Assembly: GCF_015101885.1 (NCBI RefSeq)
Contig: NZ_CP062941.1
Location: 4,154,001 to 4,218,000 of the forward strand
Direction: 5' to 3'
Source of the DNA: Massilia litorea
GTDB lineage: Bacteria > Pseudomonadota > Gammaproteobacteria > Burkholderiales > Burkholderiaceae_D
DNA length: 64,000 bases
The notes under the pieces were generated by a model that was not told the DNA's origin, did no database searches, and saw nothing but the letters and a program-made list of their open reading frames with translations. Positions within the stretch are counted from its first letter, which is position 1; every line of letters begins with the position of its first letter. The position numbers and the translations under genes were made by a program. Positions 1 to 8,485 of this stretch are shown one piece after another.

Positions 1-739
1 GGCGCGCATTGTCGAGGTCCGCGGCGGCGATCGATTCGACCACCCGGCCGGCATACATCACGAGCACGCGGTCGCAGAAGCTGCGCACCAGGTTCAGGTC
101 ATGGCTGATGAAGATCAGCCCCAAACCGCGCGCGGTCACCAGTTCGTCGAGCACGGCCAGCACCTGGGCACGGACCGAGACGTCGAGCGCGGAGGTCGGC
201 TCGTCGGCGATGACGATTTCCGGTTCCGGGATCAGCATCATCGCGATCATCACGCGCTGCCCCATGCCGCCCGAGATCTCGTGCGGATAGCTGTCGTAGA
301 CCCGCTGCGGATCGCGGATGCGCACCGCCTCCAGCATCGCGATCACTTTGTCTTTCGCCTGCGCGCGCGGCATTTTGCGGTGCGCCAGCAGGGCCTCGGC
401 GATCTGGTGGCCCACTCTCATTACCGGGTTCAGCGAATATTTCGGGTCCTGCATGATCATCGACATGCGCCGCCCGCGTATCGCCCGCATCGCCTTTTCG
501 TCGGCCCGCAGCAGGTCGGTGTCGCCGAAGCGCAGCACCTTCGCATCGATGCGGGCGCTGGCCGGATGGAGTTTGAGCAGCGCGCGTCCCACGGTCGACT
601 TGCCGGAGCCGGATTCGCCGACGATGCCGAGCTTTTCGCGGCCCAGCGTGAACGACACGTTGCGGACCGCGTCCACCATCCCGTCGCGCGTCGCGAAACG
701 CACCCCGAGTTCCTGTACATCGAGTTTGAGCTCGTTCAT
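1..739 (-). CDS. ABC transporter ATP-binding protein, Dpp/Opp type (partial, C-terminus off the left edge)
   Basis: Nucleotide-binding subunit expected to power the two permeases encoded just upstream. The visible 246 residues carry a Walker A loop (GESGSGKST, about 41-49), a Q-loop (MQDPK, about 96-100), an ABC signature in the form ISGGM (about 155-159), a Walker B followed by DEPTSALD (about 179-186) and the switch histidine in ISHDL (about 213). I chose ATG 739 rather than ATG 745 because an AAAGG motif lies 6 bases ahead of 739 but abuts 745. The gene follows the DppC-like permease with a 10-base gap. The C-terminal Opp/Dpp extension lies outside the window, so DppD-type versus fused DppDF-type cannot be decided. 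Confidence 0.9.
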   Translation of the reverse strand, partial: MNELKLDVQELGVRFATRDGMVDAVRNVSFTLGREKLGIVGESGSGKSTVGRALLKLHPASARIDAKVLRFGDTDLLRADEKAMRAIRGRRMSMIMQDPKYSLNPVMRVGHQIAEALLAHRKMPRAQAKDKVIAMLEAVRIRDPQRVYDSYPHEISGGMGQRVMIAMMLIPEPEIVIADEPTSALDVSVRAQVLAVLDELVTARGLGLIFISHDLNLVRSFCDRVLVMYAGRVVESIAAADLDNAR

Positions 740-749
740 CGTCATCCTT

Positions 750-1631
750 TCAGCTGCGCGGATCGAACACGTCGCGCAGGCCGTCGCCCAGCAGGTTGAA
801 GGCCAGGCTGACCAGCATGATCGCCGCGCCGGGCATGGCCACCAGCCACCAGCACTCCATCATGTAGCGGCGCCCGGCCGAGATCATGGCGCCCCACTCC
901 GCCACCGGCGGCTGCGCGCCCAGGCCGAGAAAGCCCAGGCCGGCTGCGGTGAGGATGATGCCGGCCATGTTCATGGTCAGGCGCACCACCACCGAGGACA
1001 GGCACAGGGGCACGATGTGGCGCAACAGGATGCGCAGCGGCGAAGCGCCCTGCAGCTGGACCGCGGCGACGAAATCGGCCTTGCGCAGCGAACGGGTCTC
1101 GGCGCGCGCGAGGCGCGCGATCGGCGGCCAGGCAGTGAGCGCGATGGCGATCACCGCGTGTTCGAGGCCCGGGCCGAGCGCCGCCACGAAAGCCAGCGCC
1201 AGGACCAGGCTGGGGAAGGAAATGAAAATGTCGGTCACGCGCATGAACACGGTGTCGACCATGCCGCCGAAATAGCCGGACACCGCGCCCACCGCCAGCC
1301 CGACCGGCCCGACCACGGCCGTTACCAGGGCGACGATGTACAGCGTGGTGCGGGCGCCGTGGACGACGCGGCTGAAGACGTCGCGGCCGTACTCGTCGGT
1401 GCCGAACCAGTGGACGCCGTCGGGTGCGCGCAGCGCCATCGACAGGTCCTGAACCAGCGGATCGTGGCTGGCGATCAGCGGTGCGCACAGGGCGACCGCG
1501 ACCAGCAGCAGCACCACCAGCGAGCCGGCCAGGGTCATGGGATTGTGCAGCAGGTGGCGCGCCGCGCGCAGCAGGCTTTCGCTGCGCGCCTGCGCCGGCG
1601 TGTAGGTAATCGTCAGGGAGGTAGTCATCAT
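750..1631 (-). CDS. ABC transporter permease, DppC/OppC-like
   Basis: Second membrane subunit of the peptide/opine/nickel-type importer. The 293 residues have the family layout: an N-terminal helix (about 33-55), a periplasmic stretch ending in HWFGTDEYGRDVFSR (typical of DppC proteins), then five more membrane segments with the inner-membrane EAA-type loop near LARAETRSLRKADFV. It ends FDPRS, as DppC proteins typically do. Its ATG overlaps the stop of the DppB-like gene by 4 bases, so the two are translationally coupled. The substrate cannot be told from this subunit. Confidence 0.9.
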   Translation of the reverse strand: MMTTSLTITYTPAQARSESLLRAARHLLHNPMTLAGSLVVLLLVAVALCAPLIASHDPLVQDLSMALRAPDGVHWFGTDEYGRDVFSRVVHGARTTLYIVALVTAVVGPVGLAVGAVSGYFGGMVDTVFMRVTDIFISFPSLVLALAFVAALGPGLEHAVIAIALTAWPPIARLARAETRSLRKADFVAAVQLQGASPLRILLRHIVPLCLSSVVVRLTMNMAGIILTAAGLGFLGLGAQPPVAEWGAMISAGRRYMMECWWLVAMPGAAIMLVSLAFNLLGDGLRDVFDPRS

Positions 1632-2698
1632 TTCATCCGCGGATCGAAGATTTTATACAGCGCATCGGAGACCAGGTTCAGGGTCACGAAGATGATGCCG
1701 ACGATGAGTACGCAGCCCATCACCGCGTTCATGTCGCCCAGCAGCAGGCTGTTGGTGAGGTATTGGCCGAAGCCGGGCCAGGCGTACACGGTTTCGATCA
1801 GGACCGCGCCTTCGAGCAGGCCGCCATAGGCCAGCGCGACGATCGTCAGGAGCTGGACCAGGATGTTGCGGAAGGCGTGCTGCCACACCACCCGCCATTC
1901 CGGCAGCCCTTTTACGCGCGCCGTCAGCACGTATTCCTGCGACAGCTGGGCCAGCATGAAACTGCGCGTCATGCGGCTGATGAAGGCCATCGAATGCAGG
2001 CCGAGGATGCAGGCCGGCAGCGTGATGTGCTTGACCGCGTTGCCAAAGGCCGCCCAGTTGCCGGCCAGTGCGGTGTCGACCAGCAGCAGCCCGGTCGCGC
2101 GCGGCACCACGCCGTCGTATTCGAGCGCGATGCGCCCCGAGCCGCCGACCCAGCCCAGCCAGGCGTAGAACACCAGTAAACCCATCATGCCGAACCAGAA
2201 CACCGGTACCGAATAGCCGGACAGGCTGATGACGCGCACCACGTTGTCGCCCAGGCCGCCGCGCCGGGTGGCGGCAAACACGCCGAGCGGCACGCCGGCC
2301 AGCGCGCCGAGGACGATGGCCAGTGTGGCCAGTTCCACGGTGGCGGGAAACACCCGCGCGATGTCGGCGGTGACGGCGTTCCCGGTCAGCAGCGAGGTGC
2401 CCAGGTTGCCGCTCCCGAGTTCGGCGATATAGCGCCCGAACTGCACCCAGACCGGCTGGTCGACCCCGAGCCGGGCCGCCGCCTCCTTGTACATCGAGGC
2501 GTCCGCGTCGGGGCCGACCAGCGCCAGCACCGGGTCGACCGGCATCACGCGGCCAATGAAGAAGGTCAGCACCAGCAGGCCGAGCAGGGTCAGCGCGGTG
2601 CTGGCCAGGCGGCCGCGCATGGCGCCGGCGCGGGCGCGCCAGCGGGCCAGGTCGGGTCTCCAGGAGGTAGTCGAGGCCATCTCAGTCTTTGTAAACAT
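1628..2698 (-). CDS. ABC transporter permease, DppB/OppB-like
   Basis: First membrane subunit (356 aa) of the same importer. After a basic N-terminus there is a membrane segment (about 34-52) with the DppB-type sequence VMPVDPVLALVGPDAD just behind it, then five further helices and the cytoplasmic coupling loop around TRSFMLAQLSQEYVLTARVKG. It ends FDPRMK. The start overlaps the 3' end of the binding-protein gene by 17 bases and the stop overlaps the DppC-like start by 4, so the binding protein and both permeases form one tightly coupled unit. Confidence 0.9.
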   Translation of the reverse strand: MFTKTEMASTTSWRPDLARWRARAGAMRGRLASTALTLLGLLVLTFFIGRVMPVDPVLALVGPDADASMYKEAAARLGVDQPVWVQFGRYIAELGSGNLGTSLLTGNAVTADIARVFPATVELATLAIVLGALAGVPLGVFAATRRGGLGDNVVRVISLSGYSVPVFWFGMMGLLVFYAWLGWVGGSGRIALEYDGVVPRATGLLLVDTALAGNWAAFGNAVKHITLPACILGLHSMAFISRMTRSFMLAQLSQEYVLTARVKGLPEWRVVWQHAFRNILVQLLTIVALAYGGLLEGAVLIETVYAWPGFGQYLTNSLLLGDMNAVMGCVLIVGIIFVTLNLVSDALYKIFDPRMK

Positions 2699-4298
2699 CG
2701 CGCAGGTGGGTAGTGGCCGAGGGGTGGCCGATGTAGTTGTGAACGCGCTTGCTCAGCACGACCGTTTCGACCATTTGCGAGACCGGCTGGATGGCGCCGA
2801 CTTCGCGTTCGTAGCGCTGCTGGATGCGGCGGTACATCTCGTCCTGCACGGCCGGGTCGCGCTCGCGCACCGCCTCCTCGATCAGGCGGTTGATCTCGGG
2901 ATCGTGGAAACTGGTACGCCAGCCCTGGAAATTGGTCAGGCGGGCGGCGTCGCTGTTGTCCGGGTTGTAGACCAGGGCGCGCAGGTTGGCGTGCGGATGC
3001 GGTTCGACCCCGCCGCCGCCGCGGCCGACGATGATCTCGAATTTGCGCTCGCGCATCGCGCCGTAGACCTGGTTGCCGGTGCCCGACAGGATTTTCGCGT
3101 CGATGCCGGCCAGCGCCAGCGTGGCCTGCAAGGAAGTGGCGATGTTGATCAGCGGCGGATCCGACATCACGCGGATCGTGGTGCCGAAGCCTTTCGGATA
3201 GCCCGCCTCGACCAGCAGTTTTCTGGCGGCCGCCGGGTCGAGCCGGTAGCCGGGATCGGGCAAGGTGGCCGCCAGGCCGATCATGACCGGCCGCTGGTGG
3301 CTGACGCCGTAATTCGGCATGATGGCCGCGTTGATGCCCTGGTAGTCGATCAGGCTGCGCAGGGCGAGCCGCACCCGGCGATCGGCAAAATGCGGATCCT
3401 TCATGCTGACGGCCACATAGTAGGAGGTGCCGCGCAGGACCGGCTGCACCACCACGCCCCCATGTTTTTTGAGCGCCTCGATGTCGGGACCGGCCATGCC
3501 GGCGGCCAGGTCGACGTCGCCGCGCTCGATCATGAAGCGCAGCGACAGCGATTCGCCGATGTGGCGCATGACCACGCGCCGCAATCTGGCCGGCCCGCGC
3601 CAGTAGCCGTCGAAGCGGTCCAGCAGCATGGCGTCCTTGGCGCGCCATTCGGTCAGCGCGAACGGACCCGAACCGGCGGCGTGGGTCAGCAGCCAGGCCG
3701 CACCGAGGTCGCCGTTCTTCTGGTGCGCCATGACGGCCTGGCGATCCAGAATCGCCGCGCTGACCGAAGTGGCGAGCGTATAGAGCACCATGCGCGGATC
3801 GGTCGCTTCCGGCAGGTCGATGCGCAGGGTGCGCGCGTCCTCGGCGCGGATCAGGCGCTCGACGTTGGCGGCCTTGAAGCCGTAGCTTTTCCAGGGCGAG
3901 GCCATTGCCAGGTTGAGTTTCAACACCCGGCGCAAGGACCAGGCCGCGTCGTCGGCCGTCAGCGGGTTACCGGACTGGAAATGCACGCCCTCGCGCAGGG
4001 TCAGCGTGAGGCTCATGCGGTCGGGGGCGATCTCCCAGCGTTCGGCCAGCGCCGGCCGCACCTGGCTCAAATCCTGCGGATCGAGTTCGACCAGGTAGTC
4101 GTACAGGTTGGCCACCACCCCGAGCACGTCGTTGCCGGTGGCGCCCGCCGGGTCGAGCGACAGCAGGTTGTTCATGTTCATGCCGATCACCAGCTGGTCC
4201 TTCGGGGTGGCGGCGAAGGCGGCCATGCAGGCCACCGCCCCCACCACCGCCAATCCAGCCTGCACCGCCCGGCGCAGCCATGCGATCATCTTGTTCAT
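2682..4298 (-). CDS. ABC transporter substrate-binding protein, family 5 (DppA/OppA-like)
   Basis: Periplasmic receptor (538 aa) for the importer. The N-terminus has a Sec signal (basic MNKMIAWLRR, hydrophobic core, AFA near residue 30). The mature part has the family 5 signature region around GVHFQSGNPLTADDAAWSL and the typical late motif NFQGWRTSFHDPEIN. It starts 3 bases after the stop of the enolase-superfamily gene, which ties enzyme and importer together. Family 5 proteins bind peptides but also opines, nickel chelates and oligosaccharides, so the ligand here is open; the enolase neighbour favours an acid-sugar or amino-acid-like conjugate (inference). Confidence 0.9.
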   Translation of the reverse strand: MNKMIAWLRRAVQAGLAVVGAVACMAAFAATPKDQLVIGMNMNNLLSLDPAGATGNDVLGVVANLYDYLVELDPQDLSQVRPALAERWEIAPDRMSLTLTLREGVHFQSGNPLTADDAAWSLRRVLKLNLAMASPWKSYGFKAANVERLIRAEDARTLRIDLPEATDPRMVLYTLATSVSAAILDRQAVMAHQKNGDLGAAWLLTHAAGSGPFALTEWRAKDAMLLDRFDGYWRGPARLRRVVMRHIGESLSLRFMIERGDVDLAAGMAGPDIEALKKHGGVVVQPVLRGTSYYVAVSMKDPHFADRRVRLALRSLIDYQGINAAIMPNYGVSHQRPVMIGLAATLPDPGYRLDPAAARKLLVEAGYPKGFGTTIRVMSDPPLINIATSLQATLALAGIDAKILSGTGNQVYGAMRERKFEIIVGRGGGGVEPHPHANLRALVYNPDNSDAARLTNFQGWRTSFHDPEINRLIEEAVRERDPAVQDEMYRRIQQRYEREVGAIQPVSQMVETVVLSKRVHNYIGHPSATTHLRDVYKD

Positions 4299-4301
4299 CG
4301 C

Positions 4302-5456
4302 TCAGTAGGTTTCCACGGTATGCGCTTCGATGTAGCCGAAGTTGATGTCTTCGCCCAGGCCCGGCTGCTGCGACAGGTGGACGAAACCGTCGGCATCCAT
4401 CGGGTCGGCCAGCGAATTGAGGTAGGCCGGGACCTGGTCGTAGTCGAGGAAGGGGTGCAGCAGGCCGCGCTCGTACCACTGGCAGTTCTTGATCGCCGCC
4501 GTCACCGCCAGGTTGGCCGCGCCGTTGCCATGCACTTCGCAGTTCATGCCGAAGGCGTCGGCCAGCGCCGCCACTTTCAGGGTCGGCGTAATGCCGCCCA
4601 CGCCCGGCACGCCGGCGCGCAGGATGTCGCAGGCGCCGGCCTTGACCCAGTCGGCGCGGCTGTGGTGCTTGCCGGCGATCGATTCGGGCCCGACGATCGG
4701 AATATCGAGCTGGCCGGCAAGCCAGGCATAGGACGCGATGCTTTGTTCGTTCATCATTTCCTCGAACCAGGCGAAGTTCAGGCGCTCGAGCGCGCGTCCG
4801 ATGGTCAGCGCGTCGGTACGACTGTACCAGTGGTAGCCGTCCAGCATCAAGGCAATGTCCGGGCCGACCGCCTCGCGCACCGCGGCGCAGGCCTTGATGT
4901 CCATCGAGACGTTGGGCGCGAACGACACCGGCGGCATCCAGGTGTGCAGCTTGATCGCCTTGTAGCCGCGTTCGACCAGCTTGACGGCGAAGCGCGCGTA
5001 GTCGTCGGGCGTGGACAGGCCGCCTTCGAGCTGGTCGCCGCACATCGTGCTGCCGTAGGCCGGCACCTTGTCGCGGTAGGCGCCGAGCAGTTTATATACC
5101 GGCGTCTTCAGCGCGCGGCCGGCCAGGTCCCACAGGGCCTGCTCGATCACGGCCAGCGCGCGGTCGGTCAGCTGGCCGGCGCTGCCGCGTTGCCAGTGTT
5201 CGAGGTCCTGCCACAGGCGCTCGCGGTCGAAGGGGTCCTGCCCGATCAGCACCTTGCGCGCGAAGGCTTCCAGGATGTGCGGGCGGATCACCTCGACCGG
5301 GCCGAACGCATGGCCGCGGTGGCCGTCGTCGGTGGTAATGGTGAGCATCGCCATCGTCACGCGCTTTTCCGGGCCCGGGTGGGAATGGCCGGCGCTGTCG
5401 CTGGTACGGCTGCTCAGGTAGTGGAACACAGTTCCCTGGACGCGTTCAATTTTCAT
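4302..5456 (-). CDS. Enolase-superfamily enzyme (mandelate racemase/muconate lactonizing type)
   Basis: Acid-sugar dehydratase, racemase or cycloisomerase of the enolase superfamily (384 aa). It has an N-terminal capping domain (1 to about 125) and a TIM barrel. Visible barrel residues: K169-L-H171 at the end of the second strand, metal ligands D206 (MLDG), E232 or E233 (FEEMM) and E258 (GPES), D277, and H309 (CEVHG) as the likely second catalytic base. The second position of the usual K-x-K pair is histidine, so the reaction should not be copied from a named dehydratase. It sits in a block with a TonB receptor, an ABC importer and a glycerate kinase, which suggests breakdown of an acid sugar or a conjugate of one. 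The substrate is unknown. Confidence 0.85.
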   Translation of the reverse strand: MKIERVQGTVFHYLSSRTSDSAGHSHPGPEKRVTMAMLTITTDDGHRGHAFGPVEVIRPHILEAFARKVLIGQDPFDRERLWQDLEHWQRGSAGQLTDRALAVIEQALWDLAGRALKTPVYKLLGAYRDKVPAYGSTMCGDQLEGGLSTPDDYARFAVKLVERGYKAIKLHTWMPPVSFAPNVSMDIKACAAVREAVGPDIALMLDGYHWYSRTDALTIGRALERLNFAWFEEMMNEQSIASYAWLAGQLDIPIVGPESIAGKHHSRADWVKAGACDILRAGVPGVGGITPTLKVAALADAFGMNCEVHGNGAANLAVTAAIKNCQWYERGLLHPFLDYDQVPAYLNSLADPMDADGFVHLSQQPGLGEDINFGYIEAHTVETY

Positions 5457-5476
5457 CTGCTGCTCTCAAAATGGTC

Positions 5477-5506
5477 AAAAAACGGCCGGGCGGCGCACGC
5501 CCGGCC
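5477..5506 (-). terminator. Intrinsic terminator or attenuator after the TonB receptor gene
   Basis: Read on the minus strand, a perfect 9-bp stem (GGCCGGGCG, 5-base loop, CGCCCGGCC; plus-strand arms 5484-5492 and 5498-5506) is followed by G and six T. It lies between the receptor stop (5539) and the enolase-superfamily start (5456). It should lower transcription of the enzyme and importer genes relative to the receptor, or make them depend on a second promoter. Confidence 0.75.
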
Positions 5507-5513
5507 ATGCACT

Positions 5514-5550
5514 TACAGGTCCGTATTACAGGTCCGTATCACAGGTCATA
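5514..5550. repeat. 13-bp tandem repeat over the 3' end of the TonB receptor gene
   Basis: Two perfect copies of TACAGGTCCGTAT (5514-5526, 5527-5539) and a partial third (CACAGGTC) are in tandem. On the minus strand this re-iterates the last codons and stop (GACCTGTGA, then GACCTGTAA twice). Only the first stop is in frame with the receptor; the others arise from the 13-base period. Confidence 0.8.
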
Positions 5551-8241
5551 ACTCAGGCGCAGGTTCCAGGCGCGGCCGATCGGGCTCGACACGTTGTTCG
5601 CGTAGCCGGTCGCGTTCGAGTTGGTCGCCGGCGGCCTGGTGTCGGCCAGGTTGCTGACGCCGACCAGGATGGTGGTGTGGGGAATGCCCTTGTAGCCGGC
5701 CGTCAGGTTCCAGATCGAATACGAGCTGATGTCGCGCCGGAACTCCGGCAGCACGTTGTTCAGGTCGTGGTAGCCGGTGTTGTAGAAGTTGGTCAGCTGG
5801 CCGAACCAGTCGGCCCTGTTCCACGACAGGCGCGCCGTGTGCTTCCAGCGGAAGGTGTAGGTCGGGGCCGAGCTGACGTTGCCCGAACCGATGGAACCGA
5901 ACCGGCCCAGGTTCGAGATCCATTCGCCTCCCTTCTCGTTCTGGGTCTGGAAGCGGGTCACATAGGTGCCCTCCAGCCCGACCCGGAAGTCGCCCAGTGG
6001 ATTCCGCGGGAGCTTGTACTGGAGGCCCAGGTCGATGCCGCTGGTGCGCAGGTCGCCCAGGTTGTCGGTAGTGTCCTTCACATAGGCGAGCGAGCCGTCC
6101 GGGTTCCTGACGAACAGGTCGGCGTACTTGGCGGTGTTGGTGAAGATCGCATTCTGGGCCAGCACGCCGATGCTGTTCCGGACGCGGATGTCGTACCAGT
6201 CGACCGAAACGGTGGCGTTCCGGATCGGCTCGACCACCACGCCGGCGGTCAGGTTGCGCGCCTTCTCCGGCTCCACGTCCGGGTTGCTGCCCTGCTGGAT
6301 CGGCAGGATGGCATTGCAGACCACCAGCGGATTGGCGCCGGCGACGGCCGTGCCGGTGCCGGGCACGCCCATCCGTCCACCCGGGCACAGGAGCGGGTCA
6401 TCCCACCTGGCAGTGGTCAGCGCGGTGGCGCCCGGAAGCCGGTAGCCGTAGCGGTCGAAGATGGTCGGGGCGCGAAAGCCCGTGCTGGCCGAGCCGCGCA
6501 GCATCAGCAGCTTCGTCGGCTGCCAGCGCACGGTGAGCTTCGGGTTGACGGTGCTGCCGAAGTCGGAATAGCGGTCGCCGCGCACTGCCAGGCCGACGTC
6601 GAGTTCCTTCGTGAACGGCAGGTCGAGCTCGGCGAAGGCGGCCGCGATGTTGCGGCTGCCCCTGGAGTGGCTCGGCATGCGGTTCTGGTACGGGACCAGG
6701 GCGTCGCCGTCGAGCGAGCGGTCCTCGTCGCCGTCGTGGTGGAATTCGGCGCCAGTGGCGAGGGTGAGCGCGCCGCCGCCCAGTTGAACCAGTTCGCGCG
6801 TGAAGGTGGTGTCGACGCCCGTGTACACGTTGGTCGTGTGGCGGATCTGGTTGCCGTCGACCGAGATGCTTTTCAGGTAGTCGAGGCCCTTCGCATCCTG
6901 GGTGCCGAAGGGATTGAGGATGCCGTTCAGGACACCGGCGTTCAACTGCGGGCCGTTCAGGTAACCGCGCACGAAGTACGAGTCGCGCCGGCCCGCCGCG
7001 TACACGAAGCCGAGACGGTAATCCCAACCCAGGGCCTTGCCCTCGTCGGCCAGCACCAGGCGCATGTTCTGCTGCTCGTCGTCGGCGATCGCCGGGCCGA
7101 GTTCGGCCACGCTCCAGGATACGTTCAGGGGCGAACCGTTGATGCCGGCGATGGCCGGCACGCCGGCGCTTCCGCCTGGATAATACGGGCTGCTCGGCGT
7201 GATCTTCATGGTCACGCCGTTGAAGCCGACGCTGGTCGTCGGCGCCTTCTGCGTCTTGATGTGTTCCTTTGCGTAGAGCAGCTCGGCGGTGAACAGCTTG
7301 TCGTCGCCGTGGCGCAGGCTGCCCTTGCTGAAGAAGGTGGTCTGCGCATTGCCCGGCAGCGCCAGGATATAGTTGGCGCTCAGGGCGCAGGTATTCTTCG
7401 GCGCGGGTACCGAGTACGGCGCCGTGCAGCCTTTCGAATAATACGGATTGCCGGTGATGCCGGTGCTGGGCGAGAAGATGTTCGCCGGCTGCGCATAGGT
7501 GCCGGTACTGAGCTTGGGTGCGATGCCCAGGCTGGCCAGCTGTTCCGGGCTGCTCAGTTCCGGGCGGTCGGCCGAGTCGAGCGCGCTGCGCTTGTGATGG
7601 TCGACGGTGGCATAGACGTTCCAGCCGTCTTCGGCCAGCGAGCCGACGCCACCCAGCACCGACAGCCGGTATTCGCGCCCGCCGCCCGAGCGTTCCGGCT
7701 GCACGGTTTGCGCCGTCACGTTCAGGCCCTTGAAGCTCGGGCGCGTGATGAAGTTGAGCACCCCGCCGACGGCATCGGCGCCGTAGGTCGAGGAAGCGCC
7801 GTCGCGCAGCACTTCGGCCCGGCTCAATGCGCTCATCGGGATCACGTCGACGTTCACGAAACCGTCCGAGATCGGCTCGTTGGCCAGGCGCCGGCCGTTG
7901 AGCAGGACCAGGGTGCGGTTGATGCCGATGCCGCGCATGTTGACGTTGGTGCCGGCGCCGGCCGACGAGGGCACGTTGGTGGCGCCCACCGGCAGCGAAG
8001 TGACGACGTCGGCAACCGTGGTCAGCGCGCTGTTGGTCATCTCCTCCGCCTTGACGGTGGTGACGGGCACCGCCTGCTCGCTGGCGACGCGCTTGATGCT
8101 GGAACCGGTGATTTCGACTTTCTGCATCGGCGCGGCCGGCGCGGCCTCCTGGGCCGCGGCCGCGCCGGCCAGGCTGAGGACTGCAAGGGCGACCGCGGTC
8201 GCCAGGATGGTACGTCGCTGCGGTGGGCAATTCTGGTACAT
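5539..8241 (-). CDS. TonB-dependent outer-membrane receptor
   Basis: Outer-membrane gated channel, 900 aa. It has a signal peptide (hydrophobic core ILATAVALAVLSLAGAAAA, cleavage near AQE at 30-32), a plug domain with the typical opening VEITGSSIKR and the later KAEEMTNSALTTVADV, a LNGRRLANE segment, and a long beta-barrel domain. The C-terminus is RLSYDL with no terminal aromatic residue, which is slightly unusual. It lies upstream of the enolase-superfamily and ABC importer genes, so it probably brings the same compound across the outer membrane. The plug type without an obvious TonB-box siderophore signature and the catabolic context argue for a carbohydrate- or acid-type ligand rather than iron (inference). 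Confidence 0.92.
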   Translation of the reverse strand: MYQNCPPQRRTILATAVALAVLSLAGAAAAQEAAPAAPMQKVEITGSSIKRVASEQAVPVTTVKAEEMTNSALTTVADVVTSLPVGATNVPSSAGAGTNVNMRGIGINRTLVLLNGRRLANEPISDGFVNVDVIPMSALSRAEVLRDGASSTYGADAVGGVLNFITRPSFKGLNVTAQTVQPERSGGGREYRLSVLGGVGSLAEDGWNVYATVDHHKRSALDSADRPELSSPEQLASLGIAPKLSTGTYAQPANIFSPSTGITGNPYYSKGCTAPYSVPAPKNTCALSANYILALPGNAQTTFFSKGSLRHGDDKLFTAELLYAKEHIKTQKAPTTSVGFNGVTMKITPSSPYYPGGSAGVPAIAGINGSPLNVSWSVAELGPAIADDEQQNMRLVLADEGKALGWDYRLGFVYAAGRRDSYFVRGYLNGPQLNAGVLNGILNPFGTQDAKGLDYLKSISVDGNQIRHTTNVYTGVDTTFTRELVQLGGGALTLATGAEFHHDGDEDRSLDGDALVPYQNRMPSHSRGSRNIAAAFAELDLPFTKELDVGLAVRGDRYSDFGSTVNPKLTVRWQPTKLLMLRGSASTGFRAPTIFDRYGYRLPGATALTTARWDDPLLCPGGRMGVPGTGTAVAGANPLVVCNAILPIQQGSNPDVEPEKARNLTAGVVVEPIRNATVSVDWYDIRVRNSIGVLAQNAIFTNTAKYADLFVRNPDGSLAYVKDTTDNLGDLRTSGIDLGLQYKLPRNPLGDFRVGLEGTYVTRFQTQNEKGGEWISNLGRFGSIGSGNVSSAPTYTFRWKHTARLSWNRADWFGQLTNFYNTGYHDLNNVLPEFRRDISSYSIWNLTAGYKGIPHTTILVGVSNLADTRPPATNSNATGYANNVSSPIGRAWNLRLSYDL

Positions 8242-8398
8242 ACTCTCGTCTCCTCCGTTGGTTTAGGTAGGCATGTGTCCTTGCGCCGGCACCTGGCGCG
8301 ATCGGCGCGGTGTGCGTGCCACCCGGACCGGCCCGGCTCGGACCTGCTGGTGGAAACGGCGGCTGGCGATGCGGTCAATGCCGCATTTCTCTTGCCAG

Positions 8399-8416
8399 TC
8401 GTCAGACAACTTACGA
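8399..8416. promoter_or_regulatory. Candidate GntR/FCD operator upstream of the regulator gene
   Basis: TCGTCAGACAACTTACGA is an imperfect 18-bp dyad that matches the ideal palindrome TCGTCAGAC/GTCTGACGA at 15 of 18 positions. The left half is identical over 9 bases to the second site at 9255-9272. It sits 5 bases ahead of a TATAAT at 8422-8427 in the 244-base divergent gap between the TonB receptor and the regulator, a natural place for autoregulation. Confidence 0.5.
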
Positions 8417-8421
8417 CCGAG

Positions 8422-8427
8422 TATAAT
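8422..8427 (+). promoter_or_regulatory. Candidate -10 box for the GntR regulator gene
   Basis: A consensus TATAAT stands 58 bases ahead of the ATG at 8486. No good -35 is seen at 16-18 bases, where the candidate operator lies instead, so this may be a weak promoter or one controlled by the regulator itself. Confidence 0.45.
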
Positions 8428-8485
8428 CACATCATTTTGGAATAGCAAGCATCTCGACCGTCTCATTTTTTTCACAAAAGCATCC

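Noticed and set aside
2487..5657. A very long open frame (over 1000 codons) on the plus strand
   Set aside because: It is antisense to the ABC and enolase-superfamily genes. Its product is rich in His, Arg, Val and Gln with no domain, as expected for the reverse frame of GC-rich genes.
5677..8445. A 922-codon plus-strand frame opposite the TonB receptor
   Set aside because: It is antisense to a well-supported receptor and the translation is low-complexity and shows no known motif.
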